Assembly (NCBI RefSeq): GCF_009183365.2
Contig: NZ_CP068230.1
Coordinates: 352,001 to 416,000 of the forward strand
Direction of reading: 5' to 3'
DNA: 64,000 bases
Source of the DNA: Shewanella algae
GTDB lineage: Bacteria > Pseudomonadota > Gammaproteobacteria > Enterobacterales > Shewanellaceae
The notes below the pieces were generated by a model. It saw nothing but the letters and a program-made list of their open reading frames with translations, was not told the DNA's origin and did no database searches. Shown here in pieces: positions 1-10,104 of this stretch. Every line of letters starts with the position of its first letter. The first letter of the stretch is position 1. A program made the position numbers and the translations under genes.

Positions 1-931
1 CCAGTCCATAAACGAGTTTTGATTTCACCCAGTTGAATGCCGGGGAATTATTAATATTTCCATAAAGAATGTAATTGCCGACGGTACGATGTTCGCTACG
101 GATTTCTTTTATATTTTCAATCATGTTGTCAGATAATCTTCGATAACTGACCGCCGGCAACATGTCGACAAACTTGCGGGTAAATTGATTGCAGCTGAGG
201 GTTATATTGTCCGACTCGGCAAGGATCTGCATCGCGGTGGCAACACTGTCTGTATAACCGGCGACATCCATCTGCAGGCCGTTGTCCCGACACAGATTGA
301 CCAGCAAAGGGCAGGTCAGGTCGTTGTAGTTGTCGATTTCCAGCAAGGGATAGTGGGATAGCTGCTCCAATGACATGGATTCGGACAGAATTGGATGATC
401 TTTTCTGGCCAGAATGTAGATATCACCTGTCTCAGAGAAGATTTCATAGTTGAGCCGGGTGTCATCGAAGCCTTCGTAGACCACCACGAAATCGACGCCG
501 CCACCAATGAGCTCATTGCTGCAGTCATGGCTGAGTGTACGAATGTCGAAACGCAAGTTGGGGGCTTCGGGAAGAATATAGTTATCTATGACTTTATGAA
601 CCGCATAGACAAATTCATCATAGGCTCTGATAACAAAATGACCGCCGGATTGGCTGGGGGAAAAGACAGAATGTTGCCGCTCAAGCAGTTGATATTGTTC
701 TACCAATAATTTGGCGTGTGGGATTAACTCTTCGGTCTTTTGTGTAGGAATTAATCCATTTGATTTACGGACAAATAAAGAGTCCATAAAAACATCACGT
801 AGCGCATTTAGTGTACGGGTGACGGCACAACTGGATATACCTAATTCGGCTGCGGCCAAGCTTCCTTGACCATGTTTATATACAGCGAGTAAAACTTTTA
901 ATTGGTTGTAATTAAGGCTGTCAATTTTCAT
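1..931 (-). CDS. LysR-family transcriptional regulator (3' end outside window)
   Basis: The minus-strand frame opens at an ATG at 931 and stays open to the window edge, about 310 codons, so little should be missing from a family usually 300-330 residues long. The first 65 residues form a winged helix-turn-helix of LysR type (LAAAELGISSCAVTRTLNAL), followed by a linker helix and an effector-binding half with the family pattern DFVVVYEG. LysR proteins usually regulate a divergent neighbour in response to a small ligand. The divergent neighbour here is the secreted protein at 1268, so that gene is a candidate target, by inference only. The ligand cannot be read from sequence. Confidence 0.9.
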   Translation of the reverse strand, partial: MKIDSLNYNQLKVLLAVYKHGQGSLAAAELGISSCAVTRTLNALRDVFMDSLFVRKSNGLIPTQKTEELIPHAKLLVEQYQLLERQHSVFSPSQSGGHFVIRAYDEFVYAVHKVIDNYILPEAPNLRFDIRTLSHDCSNELIGGGVDFVVVYEGFDDTRLNYEIFSETGDIYILARKDHPILSESMSLEQLSHYPLLEIDNYNDLTCPLLVNLCRDNGLQMDVAGYTDSVATAMQILAESDNITLSCNQFTRKFVDMLPAVSYRRLSDNMIENIKEIRSEHRTVGNYILYGNINNSPAFNWVKSKLVYGL

Positions 932-1267
932 GTAATCGCTCCCCACACTGCTGAGACATTACTATGAATTCATTGTTGGCCTATTGCCAAGATTAAGATC
1001 ACATTGAGAAATAGTTAATTATTTGAAACATGAATTGCTTCCTATTTTTAGCTAAGCGAAAAAACCTTATTTCCGCAGACGAAATTAACATAGGGTTATT
1101 TTTATTCTCAGGGTGTGAATTTACTCAAGTAATACAGTGAAAGTATTTTCGAGATACTCACTTGTGACTTTGCTACTTGCGCTTGGCAAAAACTTGTTAT
1201 AGGGATTCAGTTTGGTTTCAAACTGCGCCGTTATAGTCGTTCATTTAATGGAGAAGGAACAAGAATA
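932..1267. other. Divergent intergenic region, AT-rich
   Basis: About 336 bases lie between the LysR gene and the secreted-protein gene. The stretch is AT-rich and must hold both promoters. I could not identify a convincing dyad operator, terminator or small ORF in it. Confidence 0.6.
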
Positions 1268-1837
1268 ATGAAACGGTTGGGACTGATGGCATCCTTGCTG
1301 CTGGCAACGACGGTACAGGGGCAGGAGTTGACTGCTGCCGAGCAGTTTTTTAACCACTTATCCGGTTTGTGTGGCAAGGCCTACAGTGGTGAGTTGATCA
1401 AGGGGGGCAGCAGCGGCGATGGTTTTACGGGCCAGCCGCTGGTGATGCATGTGCGCCAATGCTCAACAACCGAGATCCGTATTCCGTTGCATGTGGGAGA
1501 GGACAGATCCCGCACCTGGGTGATCAGCAAGACGGCCGATGGCCTTAGGCTCAAGCATGATCATCGTCATCAGGATGGCAGCGAAGATGCCGTAACCCAG
1601 TATGGCGGTGACAGTCGCAGTCAGGGAACCGAGTCCTGGCAGTCATTCCCGGTCGATGAATTTTCAATTGCCAATTTCAAACAGCATAGTCTGGCCCAGT
1701 CGGTAACCAATGTTTGGCATCTGGGGCTGGATCAGCAGAATTTCAGTTATCGCCTGACCCGGGAGAAGCGCGATTTTCTGTTGCAGTTCAACTTAAGCAA
1801 TGAAGTAACGCCACCTCCGGCGCCATGGGGACATTGA
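1268..1837 (+). CDS. Secreted protein of unknown function
   Basis: A 189-residue protein begins with a signal peptide (hydrophobic residues 5-16, cleavage probably after VQG near 18), so it should be exported. A GGAGAAGG ribosome site lies about 10 bases before the ATG. The mature part has two cysteines (C35, C65), a polar, histidine-rich middle (DHRHQDG) and a proline-rich end. I recognise no domain. It stands alone, divergent from the LysR gene, and ends in front of a GC-rich hairpin facing the next minus-strand gene. Confidence 0.75.
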   Translation: MKRLGLMASLLLATTVQGQELTAAEQFFNHLSGLCGKAYSGELIKGGSSGDGFTGQPLVMHVRQCSTTEIRIPLHVGEDRSRTWVISKTADGLRLKHDHRHQDGSEDAVTQYGGDSRSQGTESWQSFPVDEFSIANFKQHSLAQSVTNVWHLGLDQQNFSYRLTREKRDFLLQFNLSNEVTPPPAPWGH

Positions 1838-1855
1838 TAAAACGGGCAAATGGGT

Positions 1856-1875
1856 GAGGCGGCCAGAGCCGCCTC
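1856..1875. terminator. GC hairpin between convergent genes
   Basis: GAGGCGGC and GCCGCCTC form a perfect 8-bp stem with a 4-base loop between the ends of two convergent genes. There is no T run after it, so it may block readthrough or stabilise 3' ends rather than act as a classical terminator. Confidence 0.45.
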
Positions 1876-1885
1876 GCCAATCAGC

Positions 1886-2464
1886 TTATTGCGCTTCGAA
1901 GGTAAATGATTGTCCGGCAAGTGCGGCTTCAACCATGAGGCCACCCTTGGCAGCAGTAAACACCGCCATGCCGTTGATATAGGAGGCCTTGGCAGCCTGA
2001 CTGCCGCCGGATTGGCCGGCTCCGGCCGAGTTGCCTGTAGTACCGGCCTGAGCGTTGGCACCGGCGTTGATGGCTACGGCGGAAGCCTGGGCGCCGAATT
2101 CAAAGCTGCCGCTGGTAAAGTCGCGGTAGGCCTGTTCATCCTTGAAGAAAATAATCTCGCTGTAGGCCTGACCACCGATTTGAAAACCGATGGAAACCTG
2201 AGTCATGCTCGACTCACCGGTATAAACGCCGCCGCGATAGACACGTCCTTTACCATAGGCCGCCCCTATGCCCAGACCTCCCTTGCCGACAGTGGGAAAT
2301 ATGGCGTAACCATAGGCAGAGTCGAAGAATTTATGGGTTTCACTGGCTTGTTTGAAGGTAGCTATGGCACTGCTGTAGCTGTCATTGGCACTGGCCGTCG
2401 GGATCAGCAGCAGGCTGCTCGCCAGGGCTAATAAGGCAAACAAGGTACTTGAAATGGCTTTCAT
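1886..2464 (-). CDS. SYLF/Ysc84-type lipid-binding secreted protein
   Basis: The chosen ATG at 2464 follows a GGAGG ribosome site by 6 bases and gives 192 residues; an ATG 13 codons further upstream lacks such a site and would disrupt the signal peptide. Residues 1-26 are a signal peptide ending in TASA. The mature part matches the SYLF (DUF500, Ysc84) lipid-binding fold: FFDSAYGYAIFPTVGKGG, then GIGAAYGKGRVY and a glycine/alanine-rich C-terminal half. The bacterial proteins are exported and poorly characterised; lipid binding is known from eukaryotic SYLF proteins. The gene stands alone on the minus strand after the hairpin at 2575-2600. Confidence 0.88.
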   Translation of the reverse strand: MKAISSTLFALLALASSLLLIPTASANDSYSSAIATFKQASETHKFFDSAYGYAIFPTVGKGGLGIGAAYGKGRVYRGGVYTGESSMTQVSIGFQIGGQAYSEIIFFKDEQAYRDFTSGSFEFGAQASAVAINAGANAQAGTTGNSAGAGQSGGSQAAKASYINGMAVFTAAKGGLMVEAALAGQSFTFEAQ

Positions 2465-2574
2465 GATGAACCTCCAAATTGAGAGTCTTAAGCTCCCCGT
2501 CAATGAGAGACTGGGTACCTGTAGGTACTCTTGAGCTTACTTGTCCGGCAGCAAAAATACAGAGGGGGAGACTA

Positions 2575-2600
2575 AAAAAGCGCCGATAACGGCGCTTTTT
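2575..2600. terminator. Terminator after the S9 peptidase gene
   Basis: AAAAAGCGCC and GGCGCTTTTT form a perfect 10-bp stem with a 6-base loop, giving a U run on either strand. It lies just downstream of the minus-strand peptidase gene. Confidence 0.85.
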
Positions 2601-2665
2601 GGAGTGAATGTCAGCCAAAGTTCAGTTAACTAGAGTTCAGTTAACCCATCTCCTATACAGCGCTG

Positions 2666-4726
2666 CTAAGGAAAGGGTTTGCCGAGAACATAATGTTCAA
2701 ACCAGGCCTGATCCCAGTCCATCTTGGCTTGTTTGTGCTTGTAGCGGCTCAAACCATGGCCTTCACCCGGGTAAGTAATCAGTTCCACCGGCACATTCAG
2801 GTAATGCTTGAGGGCGCGATATAGCCCCTGGGCGTGCCCTAAAGGTACCCTGGCGTCTTTCTCTCCGATATGGATAAGTGTCGGGGTCTTTATTCTGTCT
2901 GCATGCGTCAGCGACGAGCCATGGGTATAAGCCTCGGGTTTTTCCCATGGCAAGCCCTGCATAAAATTGACCACATGTCCGGGCGTATCTTCCAGCATCC
3001 ATTGTAGGCGCTGATCGAATACTCCGGCCCCTGAACTGGCAGCCTTGAATCTGTCGCTGCTGGCGATAAGTGCATTGGTCAGATAGCCGCCGTTGCTCCA
3101 GCCCATGACGGCCAGCTTGTCGGCATCGACCAGGCCCTCGGCAATCAGCTTGTCCACACCGGCCATGATGTCGTTTACCTCAATCTCGTGTTCATGGCCC
3201 ACCAGATCAGTGAGGAACTTGTCGCCATAGCCGGTAGAGCCGCGGTAGTTGGGCGACAACAAGGCCCAGCCGTTGGCGGCGAAAGTAGCACGGCCATAGG
3301 ATCTGTGTTGCAGTGCAAACGGGGTAGCAGCAGTGGGGCCTCCGTGAATTTGCACAACAAGTGGCAGGGGGCCATCGGCTTTGCGGTAGCCGGGTGGTAA
3401 TTCCAGTATGCCTTCAACCTGAGTGCCATCGGCGGCTTGCCACTTGACTATGCTCAGTTGTGGCAGCAACCAGGAATCGGTTTGCGGATTGATATTGGTC
3501 AGGCGTTTGGCCGGTGCTTTGCGTTTCTCGGCGTTGGCGATAAACAGATCGTAGAAGTGATCCAGGCCGTTATAGCTGAACGCCAGTTGCTTGCCGTTGT
3601 GACTGAAACTGTAGCTGCCGATGACGGTATCATCCTGCAGCAGAGTCCGGGTGTCACCCTGTTCCAGGTCATTGATTTCAGTGCAGTAGAGGCGTACCAG
3701 CGCATAATCGGCGCCGCGATAGCAGATTTCTTCACTGCCCGGACGCCAATGGATGTCGCCGCCGCTGAGTGTCATATCACCCTGGCGTTTAACACTCAAA
3801 GGTGCCTGTTCGGGTTTACTGGTATCACTGATAAACAGCCTGCCGGGATGGCCGTCAAAATCGATTCTGAAGGCGAGACGGCGGTTATCTTCGGCCCAAC
3901 TCAGCCCCAGCAGCCAGCCGTAAGGAGAGGGCGCCTGTTCACGCCAAAGCTTGTCGGCCAGAACCTGGTTGCCGGCGTTTTTGATATCGAAGATTTCTAC
4001 CTTGGACCAACCTTCCAGATTGACCAACTCGTTGTCTTCTGTGGTGATCCGCGCCAGTTTATTGCCATCATGGCTGACGCTGAACTCCCAAACCACTTTG
4101 TCATCATCCAGCAGCAACTGCTTGCGAAAATGGTTCAGATCCAGGCGGTACAGGGGATTGGTATCGCGACTGCCGTGAGCATACTCAGGGCCTTGGTGAG
4201 CGGCGCGCATACCGGCCCAGGGATCTTTGTCTGTCAGGGTCTTATGGGTCAGGAAATAGAGCTGGCTGCCATCGTCACTCAGCTGGTAACTCTTGACGCC
4301 ACCGGCCTCTTGGGTAACGGGAACAGCTTCACCACCTTGGATAGAGAGACGATAAATTTGCGGTTTGGCGTTGAAGGGCGCCGGCTGCTCGGCATTGCCG
4401 CGGCTGCTGAGAAAGTAGATATATTGGCCATCCGGGCTCCAGCTGATAGCGCTTTCACTCTCGTTGCTGAAGGTCAGTCGTTTGCTCTGGCGGCTCTTGC
4501 TGTCGACCAGCCAGATGTCTTTCTGGGCCTTATCCAGATTTTTGTCCCAGCGCGATTCCAGCCAGGCGGCCATTTTGGCATCCGGGCTGAGCACTACCTG
4601 GCCCATGTTGGCTATCTCGAAAAAGTCCTGGTTGGTTATTTTATGCTGCCGCTCTGCGGCCAATACCTGGGTTCCCATACCGATAAGGCACAGGGCCAGC
4701 AGGCTGTAGCTGTTAGGCAATCCCAT
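2666..4726 (-). CDS. S9 family prolyl oligopeptidase-type peptidase
   Basis: A 686-residue exported serine peptidase: signal peptide 1-23 (cut near VLA-AE), a beta-propeller built from repeats such as SPDGQYIYFLSSRG to about residue 425, and a C-terminal alpha/beta-hydrolase domain. The catalytic triad is visible: Ser544 in GWSNGGY, Asp624 in GEKDARVP and His657 in GEGHGL. HGGPTAATPF (461-470) would form the oxyanion loop. Relatives are periplasmic dipeptidyl- or acylaminoacyl-peptidases that trim oligopeptides, and this length is normal for the S9C group. An AAGGA ribosome site precedes the ATG. A second, distant S9 peptidase lies at 42286-44256. Confidence 0.93.
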   Translation of the reverse strand: MGLPNSYSLLALCLIGMGTQVLAAERQHKITNQDFFEIANMGQVVLSPDAKMAAWLESRWDKNLDKAQKDIWLVDSKSRQSKRLTFSNESESAISWSPDGQYIYFLSSRGNAEQPAPFNAKPQIYRLSIQGGEAVPVTQEAGGVKSYQLSDDGSQLYFLTHKTLTDKDPWAGMRAAHQGPEYAHGSRDTNPLYRLDLNHFRKQLLLDDDKVVWEFSVSHDGNKLARITTEDNELVNLEGWSKVEIFDIKNAGNQVLADKLWREQAPSPYGWLLGLSWAEDNRRLAFRIDFDGHPGRLFISDTSKPEQAPLSVKRQGDMTLSGGDIHWRPGSEEICYRGADYALVRLYCTEINDLEQGDTRTLLQDDTVIGSYSFSHNGKQLAFSYNGLDHFYDLFIANAEKRKAPAKRLTNINPQTDSWLLPQLSIVKWQAADGTQVEGILELPPGYRKADGPLPLVVQIHGGPTAATPFALQHRSYGRATFAANGWALLSPNYRGSTGYGDKFLTDLVGHEHEIEVNDIMAGVDKLIAEGLVDADKLAVMGWSNGGYLTNALIASSDRFKAASSGAGVFDQRLQWMLEDTPGHVVNFMQGLPWEKPEAYTHGSSLTHADRIKTPTLIHIGEKDARVPLGHAQGLYRALKHYLNVPVELITYPGEGHGLSRYKHKQAKMDWDQAWFEHYVLGKPFP

Positions 4727-4794
4727 CTCTGTTCCTTTGTTTTTGTTATTAAAAGCCGCATTAGATTAACGTAAAGGTCACAGCCTGGGCGATG

Positions 4795-5652
4795 TTACTT
4801 ATCTTTTTTTTCGTGCAGTATCTCATTGAGAAAATCCAGTTCTTCCTTATCGAGAGGCTGTTTGGGTACAGAGGCGGCTTGAGCACGGGATTCGCGTCCA
4901 CGCAGATAGGCGGCGCGGGTGAGCTGATTGAGGCCGTAGATGGCCAGCAGATAGAGGGTCAGTAGCAGTGCCAGTCTCGGGATTGCCTGCGCCACAGCCG
5001 AAAACTGATCGCCGAGAAACAGAGTCAAGAGCACGGCAATGTTACGAACCAACCAGTTCAGTATCAGTGCCAGGGTCAATACCAGCAGCCAGTTACTGCG
5101 CAGCTGTTGCAATCTGTTGTCCTGCTGAGCCGATGCATGAAAGTGGCGCTTCATCAGCTGCAGCACCAATACCAGGTACAGGGTGGTTTGCAGTAACAGC
5201 AACAATGGCAACAGCAGGGAACCCCAACTCAGGCTGGGCTGGTAGCCCAGTAGAGCCACACCTGTGACCAGGCTGGGATTGAATAGCCACAGCAACACCA
5301 CCAGAAACATGGCAAGTATGGACGGCAACAGATGCTTGAGTGGCAACCTTGCATCTACAGTCGGCCTGAGTTGTTGCTTCAGGTATTGATACAGTGCCGG
5401 CATCAACAGGAAGTACAGCGGCAGTAATAACAGAAACAGCAAATGGATAGGCGCCGGGGTATTGTCACTATTGAACAGGCCGGTAAAGAAATAGAGTGCC
5501 ATCAAGGCAAAGATGCCGGCGAGCAGTCGACGTTGGCTATGGCTGTCCTGATAGACAAAGCGGGCGTAGATGGACAACGCCAGGCAATGCAGGCCTCCAA
5601 GCAGCGACAGCCACCAGTAAGCTTGGGTAAAAATGTCGCTGAATGCTGTCAT
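4795..5652 (-). CDS. Seven-helix membrane protein of unknown function
   Basis: A 285-residue integral membrane protein with about seven hydrophobic segments (near 12-32, 43-61, 68-92, 107-124, 142-166, 187-213, 222-242) and a charged tail of about 43 residues ending EILHEKKDK. A strong AAGGGGG ribosome site precedes the ATG. The helix count and the soluble C-terminal tail recall the membrane half of 7TM AraC-type regulators, but no helix-turn-helix follows, so this is either a truncated sensor or an unrelated protein. It is followed on the same strand by the S9 peptidase after 68 bases. Confidence 0.7.
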   Translation of the reverse strand: MTAFSDIFTQAYWWLSLLGGLHCLALSIYARFVYQDSHSQRRLLAGIFALMALYFFTGLFNSDNTPAPIHLLFLLLLPLYFLLMPALYQYLKQQLRPTVDARLPLKHLLPSILAMFLVVLLWLFNPSLVTGVALLGYQPSLSWGSLLLPLLLLLQTTLYLVLVLQLMKRHFHASAQQDNRLQQLRSNWLLVLTLALILNWLVRNIAVLLTLFLGDQFSAVAQAIPRLALLLTLYLLAIYGLNQLTRAAYLRGRESRAQAASVPKQPLDKEELDFLNEILHEKKDK

Positions 5653-5709
5653 CTGGCCCCCTTAACGACATTCTTATCTCAGCCGCTTGAGGGGTGCAAC
5701 AAAAAATAG

Positions 5710-6096
5710 TCAGTTTTTGGCGCACTGCATGCGCTTATGGCGGTTGGAGGCGTCCTTCGGAGGCTTGCCCGGCGCGGCTTTGCGCTCGCACCAGAGGTGG
5801 CGCAGTGCCAGTATCGGGTGGCTCAACAGCATTCTGGGACCGGCGTAACGCATCACCTGACGCATCTGTTCTTTGGGTTCAGGTTTGTAGCAGTGTACCG
5901 GGCATTTGTTGCAGGTGGGCTTGCTTTCACCGTAGGGGCAGCGGTCGAGGCGGGTGTGAGCGTACTCCATCAAGGCCTGACAGTCGGGGCAGAGGCTGCC
6001 ATCTTCAGTTCTGGGGTGATGGTCACGGCAGTAGATCCACACCATGGCAGAAACAGTGCGGAATTCGGTCAGTAGTTTTCCTTGCAGCAGTTCCAT
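5710..6096 (-). CDS. ygbA: YgbA-type cysteine-rich protein (nitrous oxide-stimulated promoter family)
   Basis: A 128-residue soluble protein with seven cysteines in a conserved array: C23, C36-x2-C39, C53, C62-x2-C65 and C69, typical of the YgbA family. The number and spacing suggest iron-sulfur or zinc binding. The family name comes from promoter behaviour under nitrogen oxides; in E. coli ygbA belongs to the NO-responsive NsrR set. The biochemical role is not established. A good AAGG site precedes the ATG. I could not identify an NsrR-type operator in the short region upstream. Confidence 0.85.
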   Translation of the reverse strand: MELLQGKLLTEFRTVSAMVWIYCRDHHPRTEDGSLCPDCQALMEYAHTRLDRCPYGESKPTCNKCPVHCYKPEPKEQMRQVMRYAGPRMLLSHPILALRHLWCERKAAPGKPPKDASNRHKRMQCAKN

Positions 6097-6235
6097 AGCC
6101 TTACCTTAGTAAATAACTCAACTATGGTCATCTTAGTCCTGAGGCGGGGCAGGGTTCAAAGTCAGTGGCAGGAATTATGAAGGTGCGCACAAAATGAAGC
6201 TTTATGCGCACCCAAGGTCAAATGACAAGTTGACC

Positions 6236-6595
6236 CTAGATATGGATAACCTTGTCGGCTTCCAGGGTCCAGCGGCTCAAATCGCCGAGTGTGCCAATGG
6301 CGGCACCGTCCAGCAGCATGTCGGCCACTACGCCGCGGGCTTCAACACAGGTCTTGCACAGCAGCAAGGGCACACCCTGAGCAGTAAGGATTTCAAACAT
6401 CTGCTGCAGGTTGTAGCTGAGATCAGGGGTATTCTGACCTTTTACTGCGCCAAAGACAGCGTCTGACATCAGGAATAACTTGAGCTCCACTTCGGTCTGC
6501 TCCTGGTCTTTCAGCGCCAGGGCGATACGCAGAGTGTTGAATAATTTTTCTGTGCCATAAGGGCTGGCGTGAGCCACTATCAGTAATTTTTGCAT
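6236..6595 (-). CDS. DsrE-like sulfur-relay family protein
   Basis: A 119-residue single-domain protein starting with the DsrE/DsrF pattern (LLIVAHASPYGTEKLFNTLR). A C80-K-T-C83 pair follows the fourth strand, where sulfur-carrier DsrE proteins hold their active cysteine. Relatives move persulfide sulfur in tRNA thiolation or sulfur oxidation. No tusBCD partners are nearby, so the substrate is unknown. An AAGGA ribosome site lies before the ATG. The gene is alone, 139 bases from ygbA. Confidence 0.82.
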   Translation of the reverse strand: MQKLLIVAHASPYGTEKLFNTLRIALALKDQEQTEVELKLFLMSDAVFGAVKGQNTPDLSYNLQQMFEILTAQGVPLLLCKTCVEARGVVADMLLDGAAIGTLGDLSRWTLEADKVIHI

Positions 6596-6865
6596 CTGAA
6601 TCCTTGTTTGCCATTCTTGGGATCAAAACCCTAGGAGTGTACCAGCTTGTATCTGTCGATGGCGCGCCAGGCTTCACAGACTGAGTTTCAATTGCAAAAA
6701 GCGCCTAAAAGCGAGCAGAAAAAGCATAAATACTTGATTTATACTAAGACGATACTCTATTAATATCGGTTAAACTCTGTGCAGAGCGGGGTGGCTTTGG
6801 CGGATTGCCAATACCACAAAACAGGGCCGCCAGTTGGCCCGGCACTCAAGAAATGGTGGACGAAG

Positions 6866-7870
<1,005 letters not shown>

Positions 7871-7903
7871 GTACAAAAGCCGATTCAATGTGTAGAATCA
7901 AGC

Positions 7904-7966
7904 AAGGAGTGAGGGGCATAGTGCTTTTTCACTCCTTCCCAAGCGAGCCTGCGGGTTCGCTTTTTT
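7904..7966 (+). terminator. Two-hairpin terminator region
   Basis: AAGGAGTGA (7904-7912) and TCACTCCTT (7929-7937) form a 9-bp stem. It is followed by GCGAGCC / GGTTCGC (7943-7960, one G-T pair, loop TGCG) and six Ts. The second hairpin is a good Rho-independent terminator for the Glu-Pro protein gene. Confidence 0.8.
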
Positions 7967-7983
7967 ATTGATGGAGAGCCGCA

Positions 7984-8316
7984 ATGAAACCAGCGACTTT
8001 ATGGGTTGCCCTCACTTCGCTGTTGCTGCTGGCAGCCTGCAGCAAGCAGCCGCAATGGACCCTGTTTTACTATCCGGATACGGATATACAGCAGCCGAAT
8101 AGAGATAAGTCGGACGTCGAGCCGCAAACGGCCGAGACGTTGGATCGTTACCACGCCATTGCCGGTTATTATCAAACCCTGCAGCAGTGCCAGGACAAGG
8201 GCAGAGGCATGCAGCGCCTCAATGAGGGCAAGGGCAGCTTCGAGTGTGGTCACAACTGCCGTCTCGACGACAGGGATATGATAATCTGTGACCAATGGCA
8301 CAATAACGGCCCCTAA
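7984..8316 (+). CDS. Small lipoprotein of unknown function
   Basis: A 110-residue protein with a lipoprotein signal peptide: hydrophobic core then the lipobox LAAC with the lipidated cysteine at 19. The mature 91 residues contain three further cysteines (QQCQDK, FECGHNC, MIICDQW region) and many polar residues. The residue after the lipidated cysteine is Ser, which in enterobacterial rules favours outer-membrane sorting. It ends five bases before selO, so the two are probably co-transcribed. I recognise no domain. Confidence 0.8.
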   Translation: MKPATLWVALTSLLLLAACSKQPQWTLFYYPDTDIQQPNRDKSDVEPQTAETLDRYHAIAGYYQTLQQCQDKGRGMQRLNEGKGSFECGHNCRLDDRDMIICDQWHNNGP

Positions 8317-8321
8317 GGGAC

Positions 8322-9794
8322 ATGAAATTTAAACAGGATTACTTCACCCGCCTGGCGGGATTTTACCAGCAGGTACTGCCTGCCGGGCTACCTTCGCCCC
8401 ATTGGTTGGCCTGGAGTGATGATGCGGCGGCGCTTTTGGGCCTGACTGCCCCCAATGAAACCCTGCTGCAGCAACTCGCCGGCAACCAGAGAATGCCGGG
8501 CGCCGAATATTACGCCCAAGTCTACAGTGGACATCAGTTTGGCGGTTACAGCCCCAGGTTGGGCGATGGCCGTTCGATCATTCTCGGTGAGGCGCAGGGG
8601 CCTGACGGTGCCTGGGATTTGGCCTTGAAGGGCGCGGGACCCACGCCATACTCGCGTCACGGTGATGGCCGTGCAGTGATGCGTTCTGCGGTGCGCGAGT
8701 TTCTGGTTTCCGAGGCGCTGTATCATTTGGGCGTGCCCACCACCAGGGCGTTGGCGGTGATCGGCTCTGAGCTGCCGGTGTGGCGCGAGTCGCTGGAAAA
8801 AGGCGCCATTACCGTGCGCCTGGCCCGCAGCCATATACGTTTTGGCCACTTCGAGTATTTCTGTTACAGCGAGAAGGGTCAGGCCGACAAGCTCAAGCAG
8901 CTGCTCGATTTCACCCTCAGCCAACATTATCCCCAGTTCAGCCTGGACTATGAGGGCTACAAGGCCTGGTTTGCTCTGGTGGTACGTGATACCGCGCGTA
9001 TGATAGCCCACTGGCAAGCGGTGGGCTTTGCCCACGGGGTGATGAATACCGACAATATGTCGATTCTTGGTGACAGCTTCGACTTTGGCCCCTTCGCCTT
9101 CCTCGATACCTTCAAGGAAGACTTTATCTGTAACCATTCTGATCCCGAGGGACGCTACGCCTTCGGTCAGCAACCCGGCGTCGGCTTGTGGAACCTGCAA
9201 CGTTTGGCGCAGGCGTTGACGCCAGTGCTGGCTTCCGATGATTTGATAGCCGCGCTCAATAGCTATCAGCATGAGTTAGTGCAGCAATATCTTGGCTTGA
9301 TGCGCGCCAAGTTGGGGCTGGCACCTTTGGCCGAAGATTTAAGCCGTGATGCCCGGCTGGAGCAGGACAACAAGGACCTGGCGCTTATTGGTGCCTTTAC
9401 CGGCTTGTTGGAACAAAACGCCTTGGACTACACCCAGAGCCTGCGCCGCTTCGGCGAGCTGGATCCCAAGGCAGAAAACAGTAGTCTGAGGGATGATTTT
9501 ATCAATCGTCAGGGCTGGGATGACTGGCTGCCCGAGTACCGGCGCCGTATCGATACCCGTCAGGGACTTGAACAGTGGCAGGCCGAGCGCCGGGCCCATA
9601 ACCCCAAATATATCTTGCGCAACTATCTGGCTCAGGAAGCGATAATTGCCATCGAAGAGGAGGGCAATAGCCAGCCGCTTGAGCAGTTGTACCAGCTCCT
9701 CAGGCGCCCGTTCGATGAGCAGCCTGAGATGCAGGAGTTTGCCAAGCGACCACCGGATTGGGGTCAGGGGTTGATCATGTCCTGCAGCAGTTAA
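8322..9794 (+). CDS. selO: Protein adenylyltransferase SelO (YdiU)
   Basis: A 490-residue pseudokinase of the SelO family, which transfers AMP from ATP to Ser, Thr or Tyr of proteins involved in redox control. Visible landmarks: SGHQFGGYSPRLGDGR (69-84), Lys103 in LKGAGPTPYSRHGDGR, the MNTDN site with D244-N245 and the DFG-like motif D254-FGPFAFLD. The last residues are MSCSS; Cys488 occupies the place of selenocysteine in the eukaryotic protein. Length is normal for the family. An AAGGGA site overlaps the spacer from the lipoprotein gene. The gene is followed by the DUF3630-like gene and srkA in the same direction. Confidence 0.97.
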   Translation: MKFKQDYFTRLAGFYQQVLPAGLPSPHWLAWSDDAAALLGLTAPNETLLQQLAGNQRMPGAEYYAQVYSGHQFGGYSPRLGDGRSIILGEAQGPDGAWDLALKGAGPTPYSRHGDGRAVMRSAVREFLVSEALYHLGVPTTRALAVIGSELPVWRESLEKGAITVRLARSHIRFGHFEYFCYSEKGQADKLKQLLDFTLSQHYPQFSLDYEGYKAWFALVVRDTARMIAHWQAVGFAHGVMNTDNMSILGDSFDFGPFAFLDTFKEDFICNHSDPEGRYAFGQQPGVGLWNLQRLAQALTPVLASDDLIAALNSYQHELVQQYLGLMRAKLGLAPLAEDLSRDARLEQDNKDLALIGAFTGLLEQNALDYTQSLRRFGELDPKAENSSLRDDFINRQGWDDWLPEYRRRIDTRQGLEQWQAERRAHNPKYILRNYLAQEAIIAIEEEGNSQPLEQLYQLLRRPFDEQPEMQEFAKRPPDWGQGLIMSCSS

Positions 9795-9810
9795 GAAATA
9801 GGATTAAAAA

Positions 9811-10104
9811 ATGCAGTATCAAAATCTTAGCTTGGATCCCGAGCATAAAACCCTGTCGATGACGGCTGGGGTCGAGTTCGAAGCCTTCGACAGCTTTGCC
9901 GAGCCCCTGTGCCGGGCGCTCGATGCCAAGGTGCTGGAGCGGCAATGGGGGGCTGATCGTCACCAATGGCTGCTGGATTTTGAAGGCAGTCTCTTGTGGC
10001 TCAACTATGAGTTCTACGGCGATGTGTGCTGGTTGAGCTGCCAGAGTGAACAAGACTGGGATGTGTTGGTATACCTGAAGCACTTACTGGAGTCACAGGC
10101 ATGA
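9811..10104 (+). CDS. Small conserved protein, DUF3630-like
   Basis: A 97-residue acidic soluble protein with many aromatic residues (QWLLDFEGSLLWLNYEFYGD) and no signal peptide. It resembles the DUF3630 family of gammaproteobacteria, as I recall it; no biochemical role is known. An AGGA site precedes the ATG. Its stop overlaps the start of srkA by four bases (ATGA), which implies translational coupling and perhaps a role alongside that kinase. Confidence 0.7.
   Translation: MQYQNLSLDPEHKTLSMTAGVEFEAFDSFAEPLCRALDAKVLERQWGADRHQWLLDFEGSLLWLNYEFYGDVCWLSCQSEQDWDVLVYLKHLLESQA

Noticed and set aside
3437..4774. 445-codon plus-strand open frame
   Set aside because: It is the antisense of the first S9 peptidase and has no ribosome site or domain.
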